A stretch of DNA of 64,000 nucleotides from Hybos culiciformis (taxonomy: Eukaryota > Arthropoda > Insecta > Diptera > Hybotidae): the NCBI GenBank assembly GCA_964007475.1, contig OZ023274.1, positions 5,270,001-5,334,000 of the forward strand, written 5' to 3'. The notes beneath the pieces were generated by a model that saw only the letters and a program-made list of their open reading frames with translations, was not told where the DNA came from and searched no databases. Positions 24,584-40,300 of this stretch are shown here, piece by piece. Every line of letters begins with the position of its first letter. Position 1 is the first letter of the stretch. The translations under genes and the position numbers were made by a program.

Positions 24584-25581
24584 TTATTTAGCGCTGTAAT
24601 TATAAACAGTTATTTCAATTTCATCATTTCCGAATGTTTCAGTTATCAGATCTTTAACTTTATGCCACATTAGGCCATCTAAACCACAACCTATTCTCGG
24701 AATGGATAAACTGTGAACGTCATTTTCAATCTTAAAATAGAAAATATATTAATTAATTAGACATAATTCAGATTAAATATTCAATTACAATCCAAATCCA
24801 ATCTAAGTTTTAATTTTTTTTTCTTGCTTTTTTTTTAGAAAGAGTTTAAATAAATTTAAATATATCCCCTCTAGCCTTGTCTGTTCTTTATCTTACCATA
24901 TGACTTCTCATTGAATTCAAAGAATCGCTTAAGGTTTGATAAGTTGGCTTCTGATATACCGTATCTTTAGTAACCAAATAATAGATGAACCGTTCTTTAT
25001 CTTTAAGAACTGCAACGCCACCGGTTTTAGCGTTTTGAGCCTTAAGCTCATTTAAATTACCAAATTTAGATCTGCAATTAATGAAAAAAATTAAATTATT
25101 TAGGTAGATAGGTAATAATTGTTGAAATTTCATGTGTTTTGAGGTTTTAGTATTAGAAAGCATCGATTTAAATTGCAGGATTTACAGGTACTAAATAATA
25201 AGAACAGAGTTCTATTTAATCACCTCAAACTTATTCACAAAATACTTAAAGCTCATCGTAGCCTCAGTATCAAGTATCAACACAATAATGGCTACTAAAC
25301 CACTTCTAATAAATTTTCAACTCGTCAATAAATTTTAGAGGATTATTATTCGAATTAATAAGAGACGAGTTGACGAAACATCACGTTTCTACGAATGCTT
25401 ACTGAAGATAATAAATAAATAAATAATGTTGGTTGGTAGGTATATTTATATGAAAAACTTACTTGAACATGACCGCAATTCCTTTTCCCATACGTAAATC
25501 AGTTGAAACACAATGAGCCATTGATGAATTGATAGGGCATTGGAAAAGATCACCAGTTATTTCTTTTATTTTGAGTCCCAT
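24584..25581 (-). CDS. OARD1: OARD1/TARG1-type ADP-ribose glycohydrolase, copy B, 146 aa
   Basis: Second macrodomain gene, opposite strand, convergent with copy A. Minus-strand exons are 25463-25581, 24897-25071 and 24584-24730, 441 nt in phase. The start is MGLKIKEITGDLFQCP, with no leader. Motifs: MGKGIAVMFK at 31-40, FIYYLVTK at 68-75 and PRIGCGLDGL at 109-118. Lys75 and Asp116 correspond to the catalytic pair, so both copies look active. The last intron sits at the same place in both copies (after NHM or SHM, phase 0). The first intron differs: it splits FK|SKF here, while copy A is interrupted a few residues earlier. That fits an old duplication with later intron change. Confidence 0.92.
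25318..25372. repeat. Short inverted repeat in intron 1 of copy B
   Basis: CAACTCGTC (25318-25326) and GACGAGTTG (25364-25372) form arms around an AT-rich centre. The arm motif resembles the TCAACTCGT ends of the AGCATGAT MITEs, so this may be a remnant, but it is short. Confidence 0.35.
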
Positions 25582-28500
25582 TTTGAAAACTTTGTTATTA
25601 AAAATAACTTTTATTAGATAAACAAACTGAATTAGATATAGAAAAGAAATAAACTAAAATCTAATCTAGCCGGTCAGGTATACTTCTATAATGAAAATGA
25701 ATGACCTTGAATGCTTTGAATTGATTGTTTTGTTTGAATGTTTTTTTTAACAAAAACAATAATTATTGTGAATTAACAATGGTTCAAAAATATTCACAAT
25801 AATTTTAAATATTCGAAAATTGAATTTTTAGACTGCACTGAAGAAGTATTTATATAGAAAAGTCAAAAAATTATTACCGACCGATAAATTAAAGTTACAT
25901 GACATAGTGCCTGGATTCTCACCGGCTTATTAGTTTTATTGAATAAAATATGTTTAAATTATTAAAATAGGTTCATCTCATTTATAATTAAAAGACAGAC
26001 AGAGCATTCTTACGAACAGTCTACTTTAGGGTGGTGGACTCTAAAAACAAATTATTGAATCTAAAAATTCTGTTTCATTCTCAATAATTCGAAACCTCGC
26101 AAAATGTTCAAGCTAAACCACAACCTGGTCTTTTCAGTTTTTGTTTAAATATTTTTTTTTTGAGCTGAAAAATCGTTCAATCTGTTTGGTAAATTTCCAA
26201 ATCCGTTTAAAATTCAAATTTGGAAATAATTTTTCATTAAAAGCCCCACTCCGTCCTGTTTGATTAATTGCTCAAAATATCTTCAAAACTATTTGTATTG
26301 CATATATATACACATCCTCTTAATTTACTATTTTAAGTCTCAGATTATAAAAATTGCCAGTAAGTTGGATTGTTAGTTAACATTAATCTAATCTAGGCTT
26401 GCTTTATTGAGATTTCCATATTGCTTATCTAATAGTTTCCCGTTCCATATAAAATAACATAGTTAAGATTGGAATAAGCTTCGTCCTATTTATAAAAGAA
26501 ATAAGTGGGTTAGTTTGTTGAGTATTAAAGAATTTCTTTAATGTTTTATACCTTGAGTAAATATGGGAAATAAAAAACAAAAATTCTTAATTTAACAAAA
26601 AAAAAACTTTATTATATATATTTTTGTTTTTTGATTATATCCATTGAATTACATAAATTTTCTATCCATTTTTTTATTATCTTTGATTAAAAATTGTTAA
26701 CACTACAATATTAATTTTTTTTTTTAATTTTTTTTTTTTTTGCATTTAACCATTTTACAAATAATTTCTTTTATTAAATATTTCATTTTTCTTCATGTTT
26801 TAATTAAAAATTTTAATTTCTACAAATTTTTTTTAATAAACTATTTATTCTAATTTTTATATTTTCAACACAATCATTTTTCATTACATTCTCTTTCTTA
26901 ATTAAATTATGTATTATGTTAAATTTATTTATTTTTTCTCTACTGTTTGTTTAATGTATTCAAGGATCAAGGGAGACTAATTATATATTTTTCTAAATAA
27001 AAATTATTTTTCTATCTTTTCTGATTTGATGAAACCTTTTTTCTTTATATGATTTTTATTTTATTATTCGATAACGTTGATTTTGACGTTTTCCTAACAT
27101 TGGGAAATCGTCTTGAAAAAGATTTTATTTTCACTTTTAAAAGATTGATTGTGTGTTCCATCCATTCTATTGTGTATTTTTATTTACAACACTAATATAC
27201 TCAAATTTTCAGAAATAGGTCATTTCGGTTTCTAACATCGTACGCTGATTAAGAGAAATCGAAAATTTTCAAAATAATTGAAGATTTTCAGAGTTGTTAG
27301 TTCTGGTTAACAGAAAAATTATTCAAAAACTGTCGAATTAAACTTTTAAAGTGGAGTCCACCATTAAATTGTTAAAAAAATAAAAGTTCTAATACGATTG
27401 ATTACTAAAAAGATGATTTTAAAGAAAGACTTCAGTTCTTAAATGATGACGAGCAGATTTGGTGTTTTATATTCATTTTTTCTATAGAGTAAAATTGTAA
27501 AAAAAAACTTATAAATGATGAAAAAAAAACTTACTATGGAATAAGGAGAAAAGAGAACTCTATAATAAGGAACCTTAAAAAGGACCTATATTGAATTTTC
27601 AAAATTAAACGAAGGAAATTTATTTTATGAAAAAAATCAAAAAGTTTTTAGTTAAATTAAATTTTGTACTTTGGTTTGAAAATATTATGAATTTTTTTTT
27701 TTGGTTTTAATTAGGTTTTTTATTGGAATTACCTAAAAAATTAAATTTTCCTACGATATATAAAGAAAGCTATTTATAATCAATTGATTGACAAACAAGA
27801 ATATTAAGCATATTCTTCATAGTTATAAATTTAAAATAATTTTTTTTTATAAACTCCATTGTAGAGATAAAAATATTTGCCAAAGTTTCTGGGAATAATA
27901 TTTAATGTTAGAATAAAAATAAGTGCATAAAATTAACGTTGTACCTTCTTGCAGAACGTAACATTATAATTTTCAAGGTAAAAAATTTCATTAAAAAATA
28001 ATAATAATATTAAATTAAAATTTATTTGAATGGATAATACTATGTATCCCTCAAATTATTAGAATTCATTGATACTATGCAGCATATATATTACTACAAA
28101 CATACATATGTGTATAAATGAAAATTAAAAAAACATATTACAAATTTATCAATTGTTATAAATTTATAAATTTCACAAAATTTCACACAATTTATAATAA
28201 ACATTGGATTCAATTTGAATTCAGTATGACCACTGAAATAGATAGAAAAAAACTAAATTACAAAGCTTTTCAAACTTTGGTAAAACTCTGACATCCCTCT
28301 ACGAATGGCATCCCAGAAAAAGATTTTAAAAAAATTAGCAATAATTGTATATATTAAAGTAGAGAATACTCAGCAAATAAACTTTAAGTACATTAGTTAT
28401 CTATATGTTATCATAAATTAAGAATAATAAAATCTCTACTGTAGAATAAATTTAAATGAGCTTAACTTTTATATGTAAAGTCGGCACAAAATTTTGCTAT

Positions 28501-31500
28501 ACAGCATAAATCTTATTATATTTATTTATGATATTATATATAAAAAAAACTAGAATCTCAAATATAAGCAGACTTAAATAAGAAAATGCTAAATATTCGT
28601 GAATAGATTAGAGAGTTTACATAAGGTCAGTTATTTAGTAAATATATTGTAAATTTTAAAACTTTTTTATGTAAATATTTATGTGGATATAATGTCAAAA
28701 AAGAAATAGATCTAAGAATTCATACAAATAGTAAGATGCCTTTTTGTTATAAAAAGTAGACTAATGTTAATCTCAAGATTAAGATATTTTAATTTGTAAA
28801 TAAGAATAGGATAAAGCAAAAAATAAAAAAAAAAAATTATCACTTTTAAATATGAATTTAAGTTTAAGTCATTTCATTATATTTTCATTCTATGCGATCA
28901 CTTAATTTTTAATTATTTTCGTAGTTTGTATTCTCCATTTCAATTATTTTATCACTATTTTTTTTCTTAACTTTTTTTTTGTCATCTTCTGGGTATGATT
29001 TATATTTAAATAGAAAGAAAATAAAATTATTGATTTATTTATATATTTTATATTAAGGCACTCAAATTTAAAAATAAATGTAATGAAATTAATGTTTATT
29101 TGATAAGAAAAAATAAAAAAAATATTTTTTTTTTGTAAATCATTTTTACATAAATTTGATTTTTGATTAATTGGTGTGTTCATACAACATTTCATAAATG
29201 GCTAAATTCACTAAAAATACATAATAATATTTATGTACGTATGTGTATGTAAATATAAATATTATATGTATATATATATATATATTATATTTATTTATTA
29301 TTTAAAATTCTACTAAATTACTTTTGAAAATTTGTACAATTTTATATATATCATTACTTGGAAATAATTTCTTTATTCATTTATTTAAGTATACTTTTAC
29401 TATATTAACCATTTATACATTAAAACTGGATATATTCTTAGGTCATTATAAAAACCATACTTTAACTCTATCTATAGGTAAATATAATTTTTCAGTATAT
29501 AATATATTGCATGTGCGGCAGAACGGAATTACAAAAAAAAAATTACAGATCTAAATATTAACTTTATAATAAAATGCGAAGGCAAGTTACAAAAAAGGAT
29601 GGTGCAAATTAAGCCGATGGATAAATTTTAAATTTCAACTTCTTTCTTCTGGTTTTTCAACAGATTTGTGAGTGTGATATTTTAAAAGAGTAGTTAGGTA
29701 TAAACCAACAAATATGAGACTAGGTAGGTATGTAAGGTAGTTCATACAATATTTCCTGGATTAAGATCAGAAAATATATTTTTTGAATTAAATTGTAGTT
29801 CTTTATTGGTAATACATTCAATACGGTTGATTAATTCAGGCTTAACAGCTCATGAGAAACATAAAAACGTTAAAAAATCAGATAAAAAATCGGAAATATT
29901 CTATTATAAAGATTGGCAGTGAAGGTAATTAAGCTTATGTTTTGTTTTATTTAAAGCAGAATATAGCGTTCAAGCTTTAACATTTTTTTAAACTCCCATA
30001 CTTGTTTAAGCTTTCATGTAGATGTATGTAAATGGATTTAGTGCAAATTGTCAAATGTATGTAGTTTCCTTTTTTTTAACTCAATTATGTAAATAAAATA
30101 ATAATTACTGAAAGATTATGTTTTTTTTTTCGATTATTATTTTTAAGTTCATTTATAATTACAATCGGATGTAATTTTTCCAATTTATTTGATTAAATTT
30201 TATTTATTTATAATTAATTTGATTAGTAATATTTCTTTCTTTTAGTTAAGTGGCACAATATCGAGTCATCTAAAAAGTATAAATAGTAATTGATTAAATT
30301 TAATGAATATTTATTATGTAATATAGTTTTTATTTATAATTTTTTTTTACGTTATTTTTCTTTCCTATATAATTTTAGTTAATATAATTTAAAAGTTCAA
30401 CCTTTGATTTGCCAAGTTAGAATGTCAATTTTAACATAAAAGTTTACGGTTGTTATTATGTTAATTATATTTTATTAAATTATAGAAATTTGGTACATAT
30501 GTACTTAATAAAATTTATAAAATAATTAAGAGCAAATTTTCGAAAATTGAACTTCTAAACATAAAATTTTGCCAGCATTTATAATAATAATAGTCCAGAG
30601 TATGAAGAAATTACTGCGATAATTTGTGCAGTAATTTTTTTTTAAAGACATAGAATTCATTTATTATAATAATTCCATTAAGTGTAATTTATAGTTTATT
30701 AATTAATAATAAATTTTCTTTTCCTAATATTTTTTTTTTGGCATATATTTTAACATTAATTTTTTTTTTTAATAATTATGTTTCAATATTATGTACCGGA
30801 ATAAATTTCTATTTAAAATTTGGTTTATTCTACTTTTCAACACTTAAATAGAGATATATATTAGATAATTTATTTTACAACATTCATATTTTTAATCTTC
30901 TTGTACCTTCATGAATTTTTCTACTTATTTGTATATTATGTATGTTTCGAATTTCCACAGTCAGCAAAAATATAATATAAAATTAAATAAATTTAATTCA
31001 TAGTTTTCCGTTTTAAATATTATAGATTAAGATACATTGCGTAAGCTTTTCGGGAAGCTTTTTAAGGCTTTTACATTTACAAAACATAAGTAGCTTGATT
31101 TAAAACTCAAAATTTTTAGAAAATTCTTTTATTAAAAAAATCAAAAAATCTTTGGAGACAAGTTTTCTAATCGGTTTATAATTATAATTTAAATACATTA
31201 GATTTTTACACTCAGGGCTTCCATTATTACAACTATAAGGTATTATGTTATATACATATGTAGTATTATTTTGCTAACTGCAAAATTTAACGAAATCTGT
31301 ACCTACTTAGTCATTATATTTTGAGAATAAAAATAAAAATCTATCCAAATTTTTGACTATATAATTGTTTGTTTTTGTTTCGAAATAAATTTTCTCAAAG
31401 TTTCCGACATGTTAAATTCTATTTTTCTTATTAAATTTTTTTTTCTATTTTTAAGGTTAAGAAAAATTGGGAAAAAAATATTTTCGTAAAAATAAATATT

Positions 31501-33020
31501 CATAAGTTGGTCCCTATAAATAAAGATATTATAATTAAAAATTATTTTTTCGATATGTAAAATGTAGAAAATATAAATTATGTTATGTAGCATAAATTAT
31601 TTAAGGTTCAGCAATCAATTTCAGGTAAAAATAGGAAAGTTATGAAACTTTTTATAAATTAGCATGACTGATTTCCTTAGTAACAAGTTCTGAATAGAAA
31701 CTAGATAGAAAACGAAAAGGATATTATCATATATTGGAATGAAACCGAATTATAAAATCATTGAATGCATCTCGCTTTTACAAGTTTTCTGCCAATTCAT
31801 ATTATTGAATCTATATTACGCTGCACGTCTGAACTTTATCAATGTATAATACATATTTTTAATATTACTTGCTCATTTTATTTGATAATATCATACTCAT
31901 TTTATTTGATTAGACCTTCAATAAAATAAAATGTAAAAAATATCATTCAACACCAAAAAATAAAAACAAAAGACTTAAAAACCAAACTTCGTCATATCAT
32001 TGATTAAGAATACTAAAAAATGATCAATTTCAAGCAACGATTTTTCAGCTCTTTATTAGTGTATAAACAGTATTTTATTTTAGTTTACTAACACCTTGAA
32101 ATAAAAATTATCAAATGTCACAAAATGTTGTAAAAATCAGGGAACGAAATATCATATCATTTGATAATAATCAAATGATATGTATCAAACGATAATTTTT
32201 ATAATGTTGACTATGAATGATTATGATCACTCACTCTATTAACACAAATATCATTTGATTTTTTAAAATGTTTTGACTAAAAATCATAAATTTCTTATAA
32301 TAGGACGCAGAGAAGAATTTTATTTTCACCTGAAATGATTTGCGTCTATAAGTCAAAGAAAATTTAATATATTTTTTGATCAAATTGTTTTTTATAATAT
32401 ATTATATGATCTTCTATGTCATGTAAATAATAATTTTGATTTAAAATTTTTTCTATATAATATTATTTCTATATTCAATACATTCATAGTTTTTTTTTAC
32501 CTACTAGAAATTTCATTAAAATTTGATACGTTTGTTTTTTTTTTAAATGTTATACATGATTTTTAACTAGGTATACATATTATACTTATTTTATTATTTT
32601 TAGTATTTAATAAAATTTATAAATATTCCATTTAATATAATTTTCATTAAAAAACGATCTATATGTTGTAATTTAATAAATCATTAAGAAATTCTCACTA
32701 TAAGTTTTTCATATAGGTATAATTTGTTTTTTTTTTTTTAATTTTTTTTTACATATTACAAGGATACATAAGTAAGTACATAAATTTGTTACATAATAAA
32801 ACTTTTTATTTATTTTAATTTTTTTTTAGTGTATGTATATTTCAAATAACTATGTATATCAAGTATGTATGTTGTTTATTTTTGAGTTTATTAATATTTA
32901 TATATATCTATGATTACGAATGTCTTCTTTTATTATATGTACAAAAATTATAATATATACTAAATTAATATAATAATAAAATGAATTGATGTTGTGCATA
33001 ATAATATTTATGCATTAAAT
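25582..33020. other. Gene-free interval of 7.4 kb
   Basis: AT-rich sequence upstream of macrodomain copy B and downstream of the 842-residue gene. It holds the copy B promoter and, nearer 33 kb, the 3' UTR of the minus-strand gene, with many TTTATT (minus-strand AATAAA) options such as near 32800. The ORFs inside are low-complexity Lys/Asn/Ile/Phe readings. I saw no tRNA, conserved domain or structured repeat beyond TA microsatellites near 29270-29285. Confidence 0.5.
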
Positions 33021-36000
33021 TTAATAATCATTACATCTTAATTCACTAAAATAACTATTATCATCTATTGATGGTGAACCATAATTATCGGATGAATTTG
33101 AATAAATTGATTGAACTGATGCACCAACATGTAAATTATAATGTGGTCCTTCTAGAGAATCACCAGCCTCCCATGGATATGGACTAGCCGATGTATCTGC
33201 TTCAGATTCATATTCAGAATAATAATTATCACCTAATGAAGATGATGGGGTATTTAAAAATGTCTCAGAGAAACGTCCTATTTCGGTTGAACCAAAGGCT
33301 TGTTGAAAACCAGGTAGTGGTTTTATATCCTAAATGATATAGAAAATTTTTTAATTAATTTGTAGAAGCAAAGAAAAACATTAATAACTATCAGTAGGTA
33401 GATCTGTTTCATTTAAAACATTTTTATGCCATAGATATGAAATTTATAGTTTTTCTTGTAGTTGAATAATATGATAGGTTTGAATAGGTTAATAATTGAT
33501 TTAAGATTTCAATTATCTCAAAAAACTTTCGATTTTCTGAAAACATTTTTTTTATGGTCTTTTTTGTCAAAGTTATAATGAGATATGTAGAATACAATTA
33601 AATTTACATAATATTAATATAATTTAGATATAATTAATAAATTCTTAAAACTCACTTTATTTTCGCTCCTTATTTCATCTTTAACAGTCGATTGATCTGA
33701 TTTTAGTTTACGTTTGACTTTTTTATTTGGAACAAAGTCGGATTCCAGAATTTTATTAGTTGACCCATTTGTTTTAAACGAAGGATTTGATGGATGTTGG
33801 CTTATTGGTGAGAAAGATCTCTTTCGCGATGATAATTTTGTTAGTGGTGGTGAGAAATGATAACGATGTTGTGGAGATGGCTGTTGTTGATGAGGTGACC
33901 AACTATAATTTGGGCTTGAATATGGTGACGACCAATTACTACAATTACTACCATTTGAATATGGATATCCGTTATGGTGATAGGGGGAGTAATTAGGATT
34001 ATAACCAGGAGAACTATTTGGAAATTTAGCTTGCATATGATTCTGAAAATTATTATTCGTTTGTTGATGATGAGGAACAAATGGTGTTGTCGAACGCTGT
34101 TGTTGTTGTTGATGCTGGGGAAGATATGGTGTTGAGCACCGTTGCTGTTGATGTTGTTGCGACAGAATCGATGAATTATTGTGTTGAACAGGGAATGCAT
34201 TTCCTGGTCGCTGGGAGTTGAATGGATTTGAGCTTTGATTAGATATAAAAGATGGCGAATTTATTGATGTATTTTCCTAGAATTGCAATGTGTAAGTTTA
34301 ATTAATGGTTTTATTTTATTAAAGTTTTTAAAAATTAAAGTTTTTTAAAAATTAATATATTTTTACTTTTATTTCGCTTTGGTTGTAAAAAGTAAAAGCA
34401 TAAACATAAATTAAAATTTTCTGACATCAGTTTTCTTTTTTAAATTTATAAATTGTCCTATAATACATATTTTCTAAAATCAGTTCAATGATTTTATTAA
34501 TGTTTTTTTTTTTTTTTTGAATATGTTACAAAAGAAAATTGTATATATATAGTAATTATTGTTTTTCTATATTTAAGTCTTGACCCAGTATTTGTTAAAT
34601 GAAAATAGCTATATAACTATAGACTACACATATAAAACATGAGATTTCCACCATTTCTTTTTTACCTACACTATACAAAATCCACCTATTTATTATTGCT
34701 GAAAATACAGATGTTGTTTTTCAGATTCATTGAATCATAATCTATAAAAAAATAAAAGATCCTTGTGAAATAATAGTAGGTAGGTACCTATTTTTGTGTT
34801 ATTTGACATTGAGAAGAACATCAGGAGTGTCTTTTTAATTTTTAATTTAAAGTACATATTTTTTGTAAATGAATATGAATATGAACTTTAGTCAGCTCTA
34901 GAAAAACTCTAAGTCTAAGTTAAATGAGTTAACTTTAATCGTAAAAATAGACGAATTCATAACAGATAATTAGCTCAAATATATATAAAATTTACAGAAA
35001 ATGAATTAACTTAAAAAAAGCTTTAATACCTAGGTATAAAATATCTAAAACAATTTTATACTCAAAATCAAAATGAACTAAATTCATGATCACTAAAACG
35101 AGCACAAATTTCGGATACTTAATTTTTGTAAAAGATATTTTTCTAAAATGACTCGTCAAATATTTATTTTTGTTTTAGAGCTTTGTTGGAAATTTGAAAG
35201 CTGATCCTGTTTAATTTCTTTAGAATCTGAAAGTTCATCCTTGCACAATTTAATCATCTTTTTATTCGTCTTTTTTTGTAGGCAAAAGTTTATTTCAGAC
35301 AGATTTCTATTAAATTAAATTGTATTTTATTAGAATAGATGTCCTTATAGAAGTTATTTTATAAATTACAAAATGAGAAAAAAAAACAAGAAAATGTATA
35401 AATATGTTTCTTTTATATGAGTTGCCATTATTTCTAATCAAAATAAACCATATCATATATAGGCAAATACTATATACATGCATGCATTATGTATATAAAT
35501 AAATAATATAATAATATATTGATATAATATATATTATATAACATACATGGACCTAAATATCATATATTATTATGTCTTCTTTATTTCTAACAAAAATATA
35601 TTTATAAAATCGAAACCACTACTACAAAATTTAATTTTAGTTTTGTTGTTCCCATTTTTTTTTTTAACATCATAAATAATATTATTCACATTCTCTCTAT
35701 ATTCATTGTACATATTTTAATTTATATAAAATGCATAGAGGCAAGCACCCCTATTCAAGCAAATAAAAAAAAAAAAAAGCAACAATCAAATATAAATTGA
35801 CAATATCATAATCAAAAGTCCGGACAGTGCAAAAAGAATAAAAAAACATAAAAAGGAAACTCTTTATAGAAAAGAAAATGTTTTTAGCTATTCCGTACAC
35901 TGTAAAGTTTGCTTCAGTATATTTCAAGTTAGAGTAAAAGATACCTGATCTGTGGTTTAAAAAGTCTGTAGAATACCATTATTTAGTTGTAATAAGTTTG

Positions 36001-37273
36001 TGGAATATTATTAGCTTAACTTTTCTGTAACATAACATTTTACACAATATTAATGTTAAATTATTAGATTTGGGGGACTTATACAAATTTTCACATATCA
36101 TACTTCATCACGATAGTGCGTGCATGCATTAATTAATATCAAAAATAAAAATAGGTTTGGAAAATTTCAATTTTCAAATGTTTTTTTTGTTATTAGTAAA
36201 TACTTAGTCAGTACAGTTTATACGCTAAGTGGACTTTTCTATATAGTCATTATTTAAAAATATACCATTCTACATTTGTTGATAAGAAAAATAAAAATAT
36301 ATTTTGTTTTTTTTTTTTGTAAAGGGATTATAAAATTGATATTCATATGTTCCAAGAAAAAAATTTTGTTTAAAGAACATCAAAAATATTATTTTAACAT
36401 AAAAATGAATATTATTATAATACATTCAGTAATATTATCTGCCAAATAAGCAACAACTAGGTAATCATTTTATGATCAAATTACAGGCAGCATATTTCTA
36501 GACAAAAAAAAAAACATAAAAATATGGAAATTTAATCTGAATATACCCACATTTTTTTTTAGGAAAATTCTTGTACATTGTTATTGAATTTTTTATTCAA
36601 GTTTAAAATTACAAATGGGAGATGTTTCGTTTAACGAATCTTTAAACTCAGTTTAGGTATATAAATATCGGAAGTTCCAGCAAAATGTCTTTAAGTACTT
36701 TTTTCAGGACCGTCAATGTCAATAATAAATATTTAAATGTTAATTCTACTGTTAGTTCTAGTTATGTATGATCTTTTAATAATTTCTTTAAAATACAACT
36801 AACAAGATTATTCTCATTAAGCTTCTAATATTGAACTTAAACTCTATTCATAGAATAATAATGATTAGGTATATGTTTATTTAAAAAAATATATATGTAT
36901 ATATATATTTTTTATGTTGAGGAAAATCGAAAAAAAAAAAACTTTGGCGCCAAAATTATTATTTTGAAATTATTCGCATTGAAGTTTTCTTCCTTAACGC
37001 GTGTAGTGAACCATAAAATTAACATTTTATACTATTTTGATTATCATGAATTTATGTTAAAAAGAAAACAAGAATAAGAAACATGATAAAATTTTAATTG
37101 CAATTGAGGATGAAAATGAAGAAATATTAAATGAAAATTCCTATGAATATAGGCGGAAGCAAATGTTGTTTATATTTTCAATTTTCTATGTTTATGTAAT
37201 GATTACAATATGTTATTTTCGATGAAAGCTAAACCCTTTTTTTTTATTATTATTATTATTATTACTATTATTA

Positions 37274-37304
<31 letters not shown>

Positions 37305-40300
37305 ATTATTACTTGTTCAGCGAAACATAATAAAAAAGAAAAAAAAAATAAATTTCCACTTGTTGAATGAATACGATATTTTATTTTTATTGATGATAAT
37401 TTTTGATATTACGAATATTATACATACCTATATAGAATTAGTAATTTTTTCTAGGTTTGGCACGATTTTATTTTTAGATTCTGTATTGTCAGAAAATAAA
37501 TTGTTATAATTGTATTTTATTTATTTATTTTTTATAAAACGGAAAAATTTCTTTCCTGACAATGTCATTTTGAATAGTTTTATTTAATATTAATTATATT
37601 TTATTTTTGTAAATTTCGATTTTGAATAAAATAATCTGCATACCTTACCATATAAGTAGATCCAAGAACATATTATATATTAAGGCAGGATATAGAATAT
37701 AGCTCACATAGATACATGTTTTACAGTACGTAGTGTGATTTAACGTGAATATATTCTGTTTGTGCCGTGCTCAGCCGCTATTTTTGATATTATTCAAATA
37801 TTTAAAACTTTATCTATTAAAAGGAGTGAATTATATTTATTCCCAAATAAAAAAAAATAAATAAATGAAATAATTAAAAAATATCATTTTTAACAATTAT
37901 ATATACTTTAAAGCCAAACAATTTTTTAGGCAATCTACGTTTATAAAAAAAAAAAATTTTATTGCTGTTGCATAAATTAAATTATAATAATTAAATTAAA
38001 TGGAAAATTTATATATCAAAAGGATTAATGTATATTTGTATAAGGATGTTATATATAATGCAAATAGGTCAATATGAGGTATAACTTATTATTTTCCATT
38101 AATATACGTAAATTATATAAATAATTTTTTTTTAAATTAGTGTATCAAGCTATCGATTATGTAATTATATTATTAATATTTTTAAGTACATACTAATTAT
38201 ATTCCATTTAGGAAACTTCATTTCCCATTACATTTAAACTCCGATTCAGAAAAAAATAAGAAATTTGTTAGTTACTATGGATTTAATATTTGCATTTCAT
38301 GAATAAATACGAATTACCATTTAAACTGTCGTGAAATACGTGACCAAATTTATGTTGAAAACTGTATTTAAGTATATTATATTTATTTACTCCCTCTTAT
38401 TTTATTTTATTTTTCGATAAGATTATTAATTTAAGCTTTTCTTGGCAATAATTTTTATATTATGAATCTGCTTCGTTTTTACTCACATTGCGTTGGAATA
38501 ACATGTAAGGCATATTTCAGGATAATTAAATACCTAAATTTTAACATTTTTTATAGCGTAAGCTTTCAACTTAAAGAAAATTAATGGAATAGTTCCACAA
38601 AATTAGAAAAATAACAAAAAAAAAAGTATATAAAATAAAATTTATTTAATGAATTTCCCTTGACTATTAAGAATTTTTGTTATAAGGAACAAACATTTTA
38701 TTATTTTTTTTTTTAATTTGATTAAAACATAAAATTAAATAAAAATTCTCATTAAAATTTATTTTGAAATTTATTTCCTTTTGAAAATTTTCATAGTGAC
38801 TACCAAAAAAAAAGAAAAAAGAGAACTAGTAAATTTATTTCAAGAAATTATTGCTTGGAACCAATTGTGTAATAATTATAAATCTTCCAGAAAATCTTTT
38901 TTTTTTAAATAAAATGAAAATTTTCAATTTCCTTTTGCTTACAAGAAAATATTTCATCATTAAATTAAAAAAAAATTAAAAAAAAAAAAAAGAAAAGAAA
39001 AGTAAACCCTTTTGAGAAACATAATTTGAACATAAAAATATATTATTTTCTTTTTCAATTAAGCCTAAGGGGAAACATAATTTTCTACTTAAAAAACAAA
39101 ATAGCCCTATGCGAAAAAAAAAACTATTGTAGTAAATAAAGCTCCTTAGCAGCTCCCTGTTAACATCAATAAAAAGCTTAAATTTTTGTTTAATGTTTTT
39201 TTTTCGGGCAAAATGATTTCAATAAGCATCCTTCAAAACTTTGACATTTTTTAAGTATATATTGGAATGATGTATTTTTCTTTCTGGTAGAAAATTATAT
39301 ATTATGGAAATTTCATAATATTTTTTACATATATATTATTTATTTAACCTGTTTAGATACAAAATTTATTGAAAAAAGTTGAATGAATGATCTGTTTTAT
39401 ATCTTAGAACTGAAATTATAAATAGAACAAAATTATGAAAGAATATATCAACATCAAAATGTCTAAAATATATACAGAACATTAGATTGAAAATTTCGAG
39501 CTTTTGACGGCAGTGCAGAATATAAATTCTTTATAATAAAAGAAGTTCTTAATCATAAAGATTCATTCATGATCTTATTGATAATTCAGAATTCAAATGT
39601 AAAACAAATATTTCAGTGACTTCATAATTAATTTGGACGTCTTTAAATTTAATAAATCACATTTGGAAAAATGTTTCGCTGTTAGGGCAGCTAAAATAAT
39701 TGAAGAAAACTTGTTTTGTTTCTATAATTTATATTATCTGTATTTTCCAGTTTTCTCTCTCCAATATGCCAACTTTAAAAAATATTAGTGATGAAATTTT
39801 CATAATATATATATTAGGTAGGTATGCTTAATATATTCTAACACTTAAAAATGTGAAAAATAAAAAATACACGATATGATATTATTTAATGTTTTTAATT
39901 AACAAATACATATACATAATAAAAATTAGAAGAAAGCAAAAAAAAAAAAAAATAGGGAAAAAGAGAAATAATTTTTTTACTTGTTATTTTTCCTTGTTTT
40001 TTTTTTTAGTTTCCTTCCTAAGAAAGGGTAAATTAAATAAATTATTACATACATATACTTCGGTGAAGGAAATTATTCTTCTTTTTTTTTTGTATAATTT
40101 TCCAAATATTTTTTTATTCTTCTCTCGCAGTATACACACATAGATAGAAGTACCTACAACAGCAGAGAAAACTAAAAGCTAATTGAGAAAGAAAATGTTG
40201 TATGAAAAGCTTTTTGCCGGTCGATTTTTATTGTTTCTATGTTAAGTTTCCCTCTGAGATTTTGTGCTATTATTATTTTTTTTTTTCTTCTAATTTGTAA

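Noticed and set aside
33787..34200. ORFs on other frames across exon 3 of the 842-aa gene
   Set aside because: Shadows of the Gln/His-rich coding exon.
37210..37509. 99-codon Ile-rich ORF
   Set aside because: Translation of the ATT microsatellite.
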